This document shows positions 22,601 to 32,645 of a stretch of DNA of 64,000 nucleotides, one piece after another (within the stretch, counting starts at the first letter, position 1; every line of letters starts with the position of its first letter). Below the pieces are notes generated by a model. It was given only the letters and a program-made list of their open reading frames with translations. It did no database searches and had not been told where the DNA came from. Both the position numbers and the translations under genes were made by a program. The stretch comes from Pleodorina starrii (lineage: Eukaryota > Chlorophyta > Chlorophyceae > Chlamydomonadales > Volvocaceae), in contig BRXU01000016.1 in NCBI GenBank assembly GCA_030267565.1, positions 1,180,501 through 1,244,500 of the forward strand, written 5' to 3'.

Positions 22601-23780
22601 GCGCATGTCCGGCGTACCCGCAGGGGCCAATGCAATTAGCAGCGTGAGCGCGAGGCCTGGGTGCCGGGCGCATGTCCGGCGTATCCGCAGGGGCCAATGC
22701 AATTAGCAACGTGAGCGCGAGGCCTGGGTGCCGGGCGCATGTCCGGCGTACCCGCAGGGGCCAATGTAATTAGCAGAGTGAGCGCGAGGCCTGGGTGCCG
22801 GGCGCATGCCCGGCGTACCCGCAGGGGCCAATGCAATTAGCAGCGTGATCGCGAGGCCTGGGTGCCGGGCGCATGTCCGGCGTACCCGCAGGGGCCAATG
22901 CAATTAGCAGCGTGGGCGCGAGGCCTGGGTACCGGGCGCATGTCCGGCGTACCCGCAGGGGCCAATGCAATTAGCAGCGTGAGCGTGAGGCCATGGTACC
23001 GGGCGCATGTCCGGCGTACCCGCAGGGGCCAATGCAATTAGCAGCGTGAGCACGAGGCCTGGGTGCCGGGCGCATGTCCGGCGTACCCGCAGGGGCCAAT
23101 GCAATTAGCAGCGTGAGCGTGAGGCCTGGGTGCCGGGCGCATGTCCGGCGTACCCGCAGGGGCCAATGCAATTAGCAGCGTGAGCGTGAGGCCTGGGTGT
23201 CGGGCGCATGTCCGGCGTACCCGCAGGGGCCAGTGCAATTAGCAGCGTGAGCGCGAGGCCTGGGTACCGGGCGCATGTCCGGCGTACCCGCAGGGGCCAA
23301 TGTAATTAGCAGCGTGAGCGCGAGGCCTGGGTACCGGGCGCATGTCCGGCGTACCCGCAGGGGCCAATGCAATTAGCAGCGTGAGCGCGAGGCCTGGGTG
23401 CCGGGCGCATGTCCGGCGTACCCGCAGGGGCCAATGCAATTAGCAGCGTGAGCGCGAGGCCTGGGTGCCGGGCGCATACCCGGCGTACCCGCAGGGGCCA
23501 ATGCAATTAGCAGCGTGAGCGCGAGGCCTGGGTGCCGGGCGCATGTCCGGCGTACCCGCAGGGGCCAATGCAATAAGCAACGTGAGCGCGAGGCCTGGGT
23601 GCCGGGCGCATGTCCGGCGTACCCGCAGGGGCCAATGTAATTAGCAGCGTGAGCGCGAGGCCTGGGTGCCGGGCGCATGCCCGGCGTACCCGCAGGGGCC
23701 AATGCAATTAGCAGCGTGATCGCGAGGCCTGGGTGCCGGGCGCATGTCCGTCGTACCCGCAGGGGCCAGTGCAATTAGCG
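19616..23780. repeat. 67-bp satellite array, about 62 copies
   Basis: The unit is GGGGCCAATGCAATTAGCAG followed by CGTGAGCGCGAGGCCTGGGTGCCGGGCGCATGTCCGGCGTACCCGCA, 67 bp. Copies are about 95% identical. Because 67 is 1 mod 3, each strand shows overlapping 201-bp open frames; these are an artefact. Variant units, for example with GGACGCATGGCGCATGCC, recur at spacings that are multiples of 67 (such as 603 bp), which indicates higher-order blocks. Confidence 0.97.
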
Positions 23781-24060
23781 GCGTGAGCGTGAGGCCTGGG
23801 TGTCGGGTGCAGGCCCGTCCTACCCGCAGGGGCTTATGCCATCCACAGGCCCGTCTTACACACAGGGCCTTTGCAATTCGCAATATGCGGTGTGAGCGCG
23901 AGACCTGGGTGCCAGAGCAAACTTGAGGCCTGAGTGCCAGGCGCGTGCATAACCGTGGGGCCTACGCAACTAACTGCGCGAGTTTGGGGCCGGAGGCGTC
24001 GGCTGCCGCCCCCGCCCCGCCCGCAGGGCTCCATGCAGCGTAATCCCGCGCAAGTGTAAT
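23781..24060. repeat. decayed right shoulder of the 67-bp satellite
   Basis: Partial, diverged units continue (CCCGCAGGGGCTTATGCC, GTGAGCGCGAGACCTGGGTGCC) and fade out by about 24.06 kb. Confidence 0.75.
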
Positions 24061-25221
24061 ACCGGATTGAGGAGGATCGCACGGCGCCCAAGTCCCCGCT
24101 ACCCGTGTCCCCTGGCACTGAGGCTCACCGAGGCCGAGTCGTCTGGCGGCATTCTCTCCATGTCCGAATCCCCCTGGGGCTTGCTGCCGTTGGGGCGCAT
24201 TATCTCTCCTCCTCCACCGTCGCTCGAGTCAGGAAACAGCTCCTCGCGGCCCTCGCCCCATTCTTAAAGCTGTCGCCGTCCCAGTCAAAGTCTTCGAGGT
24301 CGGCCTAGGCATGGCAAGGCGGTGGTTAGCGGGGGCAGGAAACCAAGCGAAGCAGACAGCTAGCTGGTGGCGGCTCGCATGCAGCGCCTAATGACTAGGG
24401 AGGCTACGACGGCCCGCGCCCGCAATTCGCCGGCTAGTGTCCGAGCCGCCGCAATCCCCTGCCGCTGAAAGCCGCCGGGCGCGTTATGGCATTCCGGTAT
24501 TTCCACCCGGATTCATGACCTGTAGCCCTCAACCCCCTTCCTTCGCGCCTAAATTCCATCCCCGCCGCTTTAGGCGCGGATGCCATCACGGCGGGCCGTC
24601 CCTTGGCTTTCAACCGACGCCCCGGGACCGGTGATACCGGACCTGCGCCGACGAGCCAGCCATAGCCTTCGCAATCGGCCTGTGAACGGCCGGCGGTTTT
24701 TAGCACGAGCGGAAGCCGCACCAGCAGCTAGCCTGTGGCGTCTCGCATGCCGCCCCGGCTTACTAGGAGGCCCCGATTTCTGCCGCGCAAGTCGCGACGG
24801 TTCTCCCCGACCCCATACACACCGCGCAGCGGCCAATTGCGGAAAGCTTGAAATATACCTTGTTACGTATTTGGAGAAATTGCAGGCTCCCCGCTGACCA
24901 TGTTGACTCGGCCTGGTCCAAGTTTTGGTTGACTGAGAGCCATCGTCCTGAAGTCCGCCTTGTGAAGGTCTGTGAAATTAATACTGAAATTCTTAAAGGT
25001 GTATTTATAGATGTAAATGTAGTTGTGGTAATCCTCGTTATTAAATGCCCTCCAAAGGCTCTCGCCTGATCGGCTGGCCTATTATCGGCGTGTGCGACGC
25101 GCCGATACTAATGTAACATATACCGGCAATCAGTGAGTCCATTCCCAGGCCCCGAGTCCCCTGTTTCGCTTGGCATCCAGTCCGCCGTACCGTACGACTG
25201 GCCGAGCAAATAAACATAGTG
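24061..25221. other. no gene recognised; small scattered repeats
   Basis: Several overlapping open frames on both strands near 24.43-24.84 kb are compositional. The strings AGCTAGCTGGTGGCGGCTCGCATGC (near 24360) and AGCTAGCCTGTGGCGTCTCGCATGC (near 24728) are diverged direct copies. ACACACCGCGCAGCGGCC at about 24820 is shared with about 17633. Confidence 0.4.
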
Positions 25222-26470
25222 CAGTACTGCCCCGTTACCGCCCACATGTGTACTGCTGGCCCACATATTGGGCTCACAACTCCTCTGGTGCTTAACCCTT
25301 CAATTGGTCTGAGACGGGATCGCGCAGACACACAGCGCAGTGTGTCCTGCACTGGCGTTCTCAAGGCGCTTCCCTTGTTTGACTCCGTTTCGTCTCGCCG
25401 ATCCTTGCTTCCGACTCATATACTGCCGCCCTTGCCATTTTCTGCATTTTCTACTCTTCTCGGCGTGCGTGGATGCCGCTGACGATGCGACAGTACTGCC
25501 CCGTTACCGCCCACATGTGTACTGCTGGCCCACATATTGGGCTCACAACTCCTCTGGTGCTTAACCCTTCAATTGGTCTGAGACGGGATCGCGCAGACAC
25601 ACAGCGCAGTGTGTCCTGCACTGGCGTCCTCAAGGCGCTTTCCCTTGTTTGACTCCGTTTCGTCTCGCCGATCCTTGCTTCCGACTCATATACTGCCGCC
25701 CTTGCCATTCTCTGCATTTTCTACTCTTCTCGGCGTGCGTCGATGCCGCTGACGATGCGACAGTACTGCCCCGTTACCGCCCACATGTGTACTGCTGGCC
25801 CACATATTGGGCTCACAACTCCTCTGGTGCTTAACCCTTCAATTGGTCTGAGACGGGATCGCGCAGACACACAGCGCAGTGTGTCCTGCACTGGCGTCCT
25901 CAAGGCGCTTCCCTTGTTTGACTCCGTTTCGTCTCGCCGATCCTTGCTTCCGACTCATATACTGCCGCCCTTGCCATTTTCTGCATTTTCTACTCTTCTC
26001 GGCGTGCGTGGATGCCGCTGACGATGCGACAGTACTGCCCCGTTACCGCCCACATGTGTACTGCTGGCCCACATATTGGGCTCACAACTCCTCTGGTGCT
26101 TAACCCTTCAATTGGTCTGAGACGGGATCGCGCAGACACACAGCGCAGTGTGTCCTGCACTGGCGTCCTCAAGGCGCTTTCCCTTGTTTGACTCCGTTTC
26201 GTCTCGCCGATCCTTGCTTCCGACTCATATACTGCCGCCCTTGCCATTCTCTGCATTTTCTACTCTTCTCGGCGTGCGTCGATGCCGCTGACGATGCGAC
26301 AGTACTGCCCCGTTACCGCCCACATGTGTACTGCTGGCCCACATATTGGGCTCACAACTCCTCTGGTGCTTAACCCTTCAATTGGTCTGAGACCTCTGGT
26401 GCTTAACCCTTCAATTGGTCTGAGACCTCTGGTGCTTAACCCTTCAATTGGTCTGAGACCAATTTCCGGG
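25222..26470. repeat. 269-270-bp tandem array with a 35-bp sub-array at its right end
   Basis: CAGTACTGCCCCGTTACC begins units at 25222, 25491, 25761, 26030 and 26300. The fifth unit is partial and ends in three head-to-tail copies of a 35-bp piece (GCTTAACCCTTCAATTGGTCTGAGACCTCTG). Units are almost identical. The unit is the reverse complement of sequence in the large foldback at about 15063-15350, including the AATTGGTCT dyad. Short frames inside are repeats of each other, not genes. Confidence 0.95.
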
Positions 26471-28580
26471 TACAGCACAGCACTTGCCAGGGCGAGATAC
26501 CACGTTTCAGTATCGCAAAACGCCTAAATGCAAGTAAATGAGGAACCACGGAGGGCAAGAGTAAAGCAGCGCGACTGCGTGAGAGTAACGGCTACATAGC
26601 AACGCACGGCCTGGAGGATAGGAGCGTTAGGAGCTTAGGACACGCAATTCACCCGTGCTTCCGATGGAGCGAACATGGCTGCTGCGCTCACGCTAGGCTG
26701 CAGCTAGCTACGGTTGCTGCAAGAAAGCGTGACGTATAACAAGTCTCACGCACAGGCTGGCCGCAGCAAGCCTGGCAGCACGTGGTGACTAAGACCTGCT
26801 GCGGGCGGCGGGTTAGTTGCAGTTCAGAACGTGCCAGCACGCGCGATTGCCGAGGGGCGCGGACTCGAGGATGCGTTGTTGGACGTCGCCAGGTATATGT
26901 AACAAGCGCGACAACGCTCGCCATGTGACCATCCTCACCCGGCCGTAGCATGCAAGGCCCTTTATTTGCCCCCTATTAGGGCCCCGTGTGCAGAGGGCTG
27001 ACCCTGGTCCGCGAGCACAGCCGTCCTTCTAGCCGAACCCCCTCCCCCAACCCTCCACCCCAACCCGGAAGTGCAGCCTTCGCACAACGAAGTACAACGA
27101 AGTACAGCTGACGAAACGCCCCACCAGCTAGGTGATCAGTGCCCAAGCCTGATGGGCGGTAGGAGAGTAACGTACGCGGGCCTGTGCCCGGATGACAGAT
27201 TCATAACAGTCCCTACTAATAGTAGCATCCGCGCGGATGAAGGGTCCCCCCAATTTGAGGGTATGAAGGAAGCGATGAATAAATAGGATCCCCTCGTTTG
27301 GCGAAGATGCTTGAGCGCATCTGGGCCCACCGCAACTCAATTGTCCCCTTTGGCCGCTAGTGTCTTCGTCTCCTGCATGTGCGGCTTTTTACTGTCGTGC
27401 TTTTAGGCGTTTTTGTTCCCTTGGGCCCTCGGCTCGTATGGGCTTTTTGTTCATGAGAGGGGCACGCACCCCCAACCATGTAACAAACACACACAAAATA
27501 ACAGTCCTGTCGGGACAGTTTACCGTCACCGGCATTTTACCGTCCGTATTTCCTGTTATTGCGGATTTGCGTAGTTTGTTGGTTCTACGTCAGTCTTGGT
27601 TGTTCGCTTTCGAGTTCGTAACGTAATATAGCTTACGTGAAGATCTCGGGGGTAGGATGTCGTACAGTTGTTTTGCATATTTTAGTCGAGTCTTTGGCTT
27701 GTTGCCTTGTCTCGATTTGCTCTCAGGCAGTCGCCTGTGAGCAACCAGTAGGCCCCTTTCGTTAGGTTGTGGACCTGGCCTAGCGGAAGAGACATGTAAG
27801 GTCTTTCATCGTCACTCTTTTCCCTTCCTGTGGCCGAGACACTCCCATCATCCTCGTATTTGCACCATTTGTGCAATAGTCAGCATTATGTGGTCAGCCG
27901 TTCTGCGTGGAGCCGACTTCGCCAGCAGCCGGTGGACTGATCCTACGTTACGGTGATGCCTCGTCGAAAGTGTGCCGCATTGCCGTTGCGCCTTGTTTGT
28001 ATTTGGCGCATGTGAAACGGCTTACTGGATGCAGCGATATTCCCAGTGAGTCCGGGGTAGGCACATGGTTCGTTCGTGTGCAGTCATGTGATCCGACAGT
28101 CCAGTCCTAGCTCCATCCGGAGAGCACCAGCCTCACAAGCCCTGGCCCTGTCTCAGCACGAACTGGGCCACATCGTTGGGGGCCATGACGAGGACCGACC
28201 TCAGATTAGGCTTTTAGCGTGCTGGGTGCACGGCTGGTGATGAGGGGTGATGTACCATCCTCGACGGTGTAGGTCGTGAAGACGGAGCGGAAGAGGCTGT
28301 TGCACCTATTGTGGTGGTCGGCCGGCGTACGTGCAGTCATCAACGTCTGTTAGCCCAAACCTCGCTCGCCCAGCCTATCTCTGTACACCCTGTATGCCGA
28401 CTTGCCTGGTATTCCTCGTTGGTACTGGGGCCCAACGCCCAAGTGCCAGTGCTGGCCTTCGGAGTCGTCAACTGCACCCCAAAAGACACGACTGATGCAC
28501 AACTTAGGGTCGTACATCGGCACCCACGAGCCGGTGAGGAGTCCTCCGCTGCATCCTTGACCCATCCTTGACCCAGATGC
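26471..28580. other. no recognised gene
   Basis: Short open frames exist on both strands. One minus-strand frame (28805-28350) has a non-biased stretch with TGSWVPMYDPKLCISRVFWG, GQHWHLGVG and KSAYRVYRDRLGERG that could be a protein relic, but I do not recognise it and see no splice context. Confidence 0.35.
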
Positions 28581-28650
28581 GCCATAGGTAATCGGCGCCA
28601 CCAGCCCTAGATGCGCCACAGGTAATCGACGCTCGCGGCGACCACAACCA
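28580..28650 (+). repeat. AGATGCGCCA(T/C)AGGTAATCG duplication
   Basis: The string occurs twice about 34 bp apart (near 28582 and 28615), just before the CAA/CCA-rich tract. Confidence 0.7.
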
Positions 28651-29059
28651 CCACAACCACCAGCAACAGCCCCAATACAACCACAACCACCAGCAACAGC
28701 ACAACCACCAACAGCAGGGCCAGTCCTCGCACCCACATTACCGCCACCAACAGCACCCACAGCAGCATCAGCAGCACTATCCGCCACAACCGCTGCAATA
28801 CCCACAACAACACCAACAGCAACATATCAACCACCAATAACAGCAGCAGCAGCAGCACTACTATCACCAGCCCCAAGCGCAGCAGCCCCAGCAGCAGCAG
28901 TGGGTGCCGACCGCCGCCGCCTCAGTCCCTCCGCAAGCGCCTCACCACCCAGCTGCCGCTGGCGCCGCTGCGGTGCCGTCGGACATGGCGGCAGGCAGGG
29001 CGGCGGCAGCGGTCGCGCAAATCCGACCCCGGTTTCGGAGCTGTTCGCGGGGGCGCTGA
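28638..29059 (+). pseudogene. Gln/His/Asn-rich frame with one in-frame stop
   Basis: One plus-strand frame reads HNHQQQPQYNHNHQQQ, YRHQQHPQQHQQHYPPQ, then one TAA near 28839, then QQQQQHYYHQPQAQQPQQQ, WVPTAAASVPPQAPHHPAA and AAGRAAAAVAQIRPRFRS up to a TGA near 29058. Codon composition changes from CAN-rich to GC-rich as in volvocine Q-rich exons. No start or splice sites were fixed. It could be a broken exon of a Q-rich regulatory or RNA-binding protein, or only a CAACAG-type repeat. Confidence 0.3.
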
Positions 29060-29749
29060 GCTGGGCCTAATCATTGAAGTTGACTGACGTGCCGATCCTA
29101 CGTGGCCGCTGCTTGGGGCCGGTCCGTGTGGAGGGGGGGCAGAGTTCGCAGTTGCCCGGTAGGTGGGTAGGTCGGAGTGCAGCTCCGGATCTGTGCGAAT
29201 GCGGATGTGGGGTACGACGTGCGGGCGGGGCAAGAGGAGGTTGGGGATAGGAAAGGAACATGACCAAGGGCACATGGAAAGAGAGGGAGGGGCCGCTGGT
29301 CACCTCTTGGGCGGCTCCAGGCCCGGAGGGGCGGCAGCAGCGAGGTGCCGTACGAGCAGACGCGACGGAAAGGGTGGTTGTGGCCGGGCGGCAGTGTACA
29401 GCTGTGGGTTGTGCTTGCTAGCGCACCGATGCACGCCAGTCAGATATATAGTTTGTGCTCCGCTGTGGCGCCGCGTTGGTATGTTGCGCGGCCCAGGGGT
29501 GGCCGGTCCTAGTGTGCGCATATGCACGGACATCGTTGCTTGCCTGTACACGCGCACAGTCTGCACACTTTGCTCGCTCACTTGTCGTGAGTGCGTGGTT
29601 TGTGCTCTCTGCAATGTACACAGTCCGTGCCTTTGCTTGTTAACGGGTGTTACACTGTGGGCGACTCGTCCTGAGGCAGGACGAGCACCGGGGGCCCTGA
29701 CCGGGCCGAGACACAGCGCAGGGGCGGGCGCGCGGCTACGTCCGTCTGT

Positions 29750-31140
29750 CCTGCCACGCGCACCTCGCTCCCTCACTCGCGCCAGCCAGGGGCACCCTCC
29801 ACGGCCCCTGGCCAACCAACTCAGCGGCGCAGGCGACTGCGGGTCGCGCTTAGCGAGAGTCTCCAGCGCCGCGAACGAGCGCAGGCGCGCCCAGAAGTCC
29901 GTCACTGCGCGGGCGCGCGCCCGGTCCAGCAGCGAGGCTTCGGCTGCACCCCGTGCTGCTGCCGCTGCTGCCCCTACTGCTGCCGCCGCCGCTTCACCCG
30001 CCACCACCTCTCCGGCCCCCGCTTCCTGCGTCGTTGATTCACCCGCGGGGGCGTTCAGCGCGGGTCCCTCCTGCTGAGTTGCCCCTCCCTCCCGGCGAAG
30101 AAGTCAGTGATGGCCCGCTGGTGCGGTCCCTGTCGCTGGGGCTGCTCTGGCTGGGGCTGCGCCTGTTGCTGCTGCTGCTGCTGCCCCGTCGCTGCTGCTG
30201 CCCCCGCCCGCCCCTGTCTCCGGGTTGCTGCGCGAAGGCAGCACCTTCCGAACTCCATGGCGGATAGCGCCGCTAGGGCGATCACGTCCCAGGGGGCCTG
30301 TTCGCACCCAGGTGGCGCTTGGGCGAGCCAGATTTGCTGCCGGGTGGTGGTGGCCCCCGCTGCTGCTTGGGGGGGTGGCAGGTGCCGGTCGATCTGCTCC
30401 CGAACGGCCCTCGCGACCGGGCATTCCCAGAAGTGGTACAGTCGCGGGGAGCAGGGTCGGCCGGCATCGGCCTCCCCATAGGCCCCGCACCCGCACGCCT
30501 CAATGGGCACCCGAGCCAGGTGTGTGTTGCCAGGCAGGGGTACGCCGTCCACCGCTAGGCGCCACATCAGGTAGGGACGGTAAAAGGTTTTTAAATAGTA
30601 TGCAACCTGGACGAGGGATGCAACAGCCAGCCCTGACGCTGCCGCCGCCTTCCCCGGCGGCGCCTGCTGCCCCGGTGCTGTCGGCGCCTGGCTCAACGCT
30701 GCCGGCACCTGGCCCAACGCTGCCGCCACCTGGCCCGGTGTTGCCGCCACCTGGCCCAATGCTGCCGCCACCTGGCACGGTGCTGTCGGCGCCTGGCTCA
30801 ACGCTGCCGGCACCTGGCCCAACGCTGCCGCCACCTGGCCCGGTGCTGCCGCCACCTGGCCCGGTGTTGCCACCACCTGGCCCGGTGCTGCCGCCACCTG
30901 GCCCAACGCTGCCGCCACCTGGCCCGGTGTTGTCACCACCTGGCCCAATGCTGCCGCCACCTGGCACGGTGCTGTCGGCGCCTGGCTCAACGCTGCCGGC
31001 ACCTGGCCCAACGCTGCCGCCACCTGGCCCGGTGCTGCCGCCACCTGGCCCAACGCTGCCGGCATCTGGCTCAACGCTGCCGCCACCTGGCGCGGTGCTG
31101 AGGCGCGCGAGAAGTACTGCGCGACCCGCCCAGTGCGCAT
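29750..31140 (-). pseudogene. retroelement C-terminus with zinc-binding RVT-like domain and PIP-box-like motif, frameshifted
   Basis: The minus frame from 31140 has a basic start, then about 20 heptads like AAALGQV/AAAPGQV, then a conserved block: YRPYLMWRLAVDGVPLPGNTH, EACGCGAYGE, RLYHFWECPVARAV, WDVIALAALSAMEFGR. This resembles the zf-RVT tail of non-LTR retroelement polyproteins (Cys-x-Cys ... His-x6-Cys pattern). It ends QRAITDFFAGREG and stops at about 30055. One base after the G-run near 30090 another frame is open and continues STTQEAGAGE, ARARAVTDFWARLRSFAALE, the expected further tail, so a 1-nt deletion broke the ORF. The catalytic RT is missing. Confidence 0.6.
30655..31100. repeat. 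21-bp minisatellite inside the retroelement remnant
   Basis: About 21 units of TGCCGCCACCTGGCCCGGTGT and close variants. The unit is a multiple of three, so it encodes a heptad in the minus frame and leaves the frame open on both strands. Two longer blocks (30677-30860 and 30977-31060) repeat the same variant order. Confidence 0.9.
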
Positions 31141-31474
31141 TCCAAGACCTGCAGAGCGGCAAGGAGGAGAAACCCGGCATCAGAACCCAGTTTCTATAAT
31201 AAGTCAATGAAATGTAAAGTATGTTCAACATGCCGGGGCTTTCCATCAGGTGTAGCTGCGTCGCGTCTTACGCCAGACGGGATGGCCAGGGGTGCACACT
31301 TCGGTAATGTACACGACTCATTGGAAAGTGTGTGAGTTGCGCTACAACATGTAAGTGCTGATGAAATGTAACTGAGACACCTGGCGCCGGCAAGTTTCAC
31401 AACGGCTTGCATCTTCCCCTTGCAAGCGCTGTTCGCAAGTTGCTCTGAACTGTAAGATATTCAAATGTGCATTA

Positions 31475-31776
31475 TGGCGGATTTCAGTTCGAATTGTGGA
31501 TTTTGCGCTGTCCTTGAAAGCTGGTGGAAGTGGAAGTGAAAGTGCGAAAGTGGGTTCTGGAGCGCGTGGACTGGGGTCCTCACACCAGCTCACGCCTCCA
31601 AATTTTTGCTGGCAGAAAGCAGGCACTTTGCTTGATCAGCTGCTGAAAAGCGGGAGGCGTGAGGACCGCGCCGTGCGCCAATCCGCCGCTCCAGAACCCA
31701 CTTTCGCACTTTCACTTCCACTTCCACCAGCTTACAAGGACAGCGCAAAATCCACAATTCGAACTGAAATCCGCCA
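31475..31776. mobile_element. 302-bp hairpin MITE with TA target duplication
   Basis: The outer arms of about 86 bp (31475-31560 and 31691-31776) are reverse complements with a single mismatch, starting TGGCGGATTTCAGTTCGAAT. The next 40 bp inward (GGAGCG...GGGTCCTCAC against GTGAGGACC...CGCTCC) also pair imperfectly. TA flanks both ends (31473-31474, 31777-31778), as expected for mariner-like or similar TA-inserting transposases. A transcript would fold into a very long hairpin. Confidence 0.85.
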
Positions 31777-31825
31777 TAAATCGAGTTTCAACCCAATGAA
31801 TTGATGCGAAGTGAAGGAAGTTGGG

Positions 31826-31902
31826 CATGAAAATTACTTGGTACGGAAGCATGAAAATAAGAAAATTGTGGTACGGTACGACTGTCCAAGGCATGAAAAT
31901 TA
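31826..31902 (+). repeat. GCATGAAAAT / GTACGG word cluster
   Basis: GCATGAAAAT occurs three times (about 31826, 31848, 31891), interleaved with GGTACGG three times. This is a smaller example of the irregular short-word arrays seen elsewhere. Confidence 0.55.
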
Positions 31903-32289
31903 GACCACTGTTCACGGCGGGTGGCGGCCAAGTCCGCCAACCATATTCCTTCCCAAATGAAAGAGAATTTCACTATCTACTTCGTCAAGCAAACCATCTA
32001 TAACAGCGTTTCAAGTTGCCCGTGATTTCGCAGCCACTGTCGTGCTCGCATGTTAGTTATAGTCAGTACCTTTCAGCCAAGCGCTCAGACACTAGCATTC
32101 TGTATATATAACCAAGGCAAACGGTGACACGTTCGACCACAAACATAAGACGGTGTCCAAATTGTTGACACATATCTGTGCAGAAAAGTCCGGCTGGCGT
32201 ATGTTGGATGCCCAATGAAAACATATGTGAATCTGATGAGGACACTGTGGTAGCGGGGGATGCTGCAGCAACTGCTGAGCGGCGGTGGT

Positions 32290-32645
32290 GGCGGTTCCGC
32301 TCGTGGTGGGCACGGTGAAGACGGGGGAAAGGGACGATGCATGGTCATACAAATTGGTGCCAGTCAATGGGAGGAAGAAGGGCAAACGGTCTGCGCTTCC
32401 GACTTAGACCTCGCTCACGAACACAAGGCGGGGGTGGGGGCGGGGGCTTGGCTGGTTATTTGGGGATTCCTGTACGAGCAGAACCGCCCGTGGTGGGCAC
32501 GGTGAACACGGGGGAAAGGGACGATGCATGGTCATACAAATTGGTGCCAGTCAATTGGAGGAAGAAGGGCGAACGGCCTACGCTCACGAACAAAAGGCGG
32601 GGGTGGGGCCGGGGGCTTCGCTGGTTATTTGGGGATTCTTGTACG
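32290..32645 (+). repeat. tandem duplication of about 190 bp
   Basis: CGTGGTGGGCACGGTGAA(G/C)AC begins both copies (about 32293 and 32489). Shared strings follow: GACGATGCATGGTCATACAA, CTCACGAACA, TTGGCTGGTTATTTGGGGATT. The right copy is about 25 bp shorter. No gene is recognised in it. Confidence 0.9.

Noticed and set aside
19616..23780. About sixty overlapping 66-aa minus-strand ORFs (MHWPLRVRR...)
   Set aside because: They come from the 67-bp satellite; three units make 201 bp and each frame closes at the same place. No codon-level constraint is visible.
19616..23780. CRISPR-like array
   Set aside because: Units are contiguous with no unique spacers, and the genome is eukaryotic.
25219..26527. 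Repeated 60-92-aa ORFs in the 269-bp array
   Set aside because: They recur with the unit, change frame between 269- and 270-bp units, and lack any known domain.
30225..31199. 324-aa Pro-rich plus-strand ORF
   Set aside because: Antisense of the heptad repeat in the retroelement remnant; the minus frame carries the conserved zinc-binding block.
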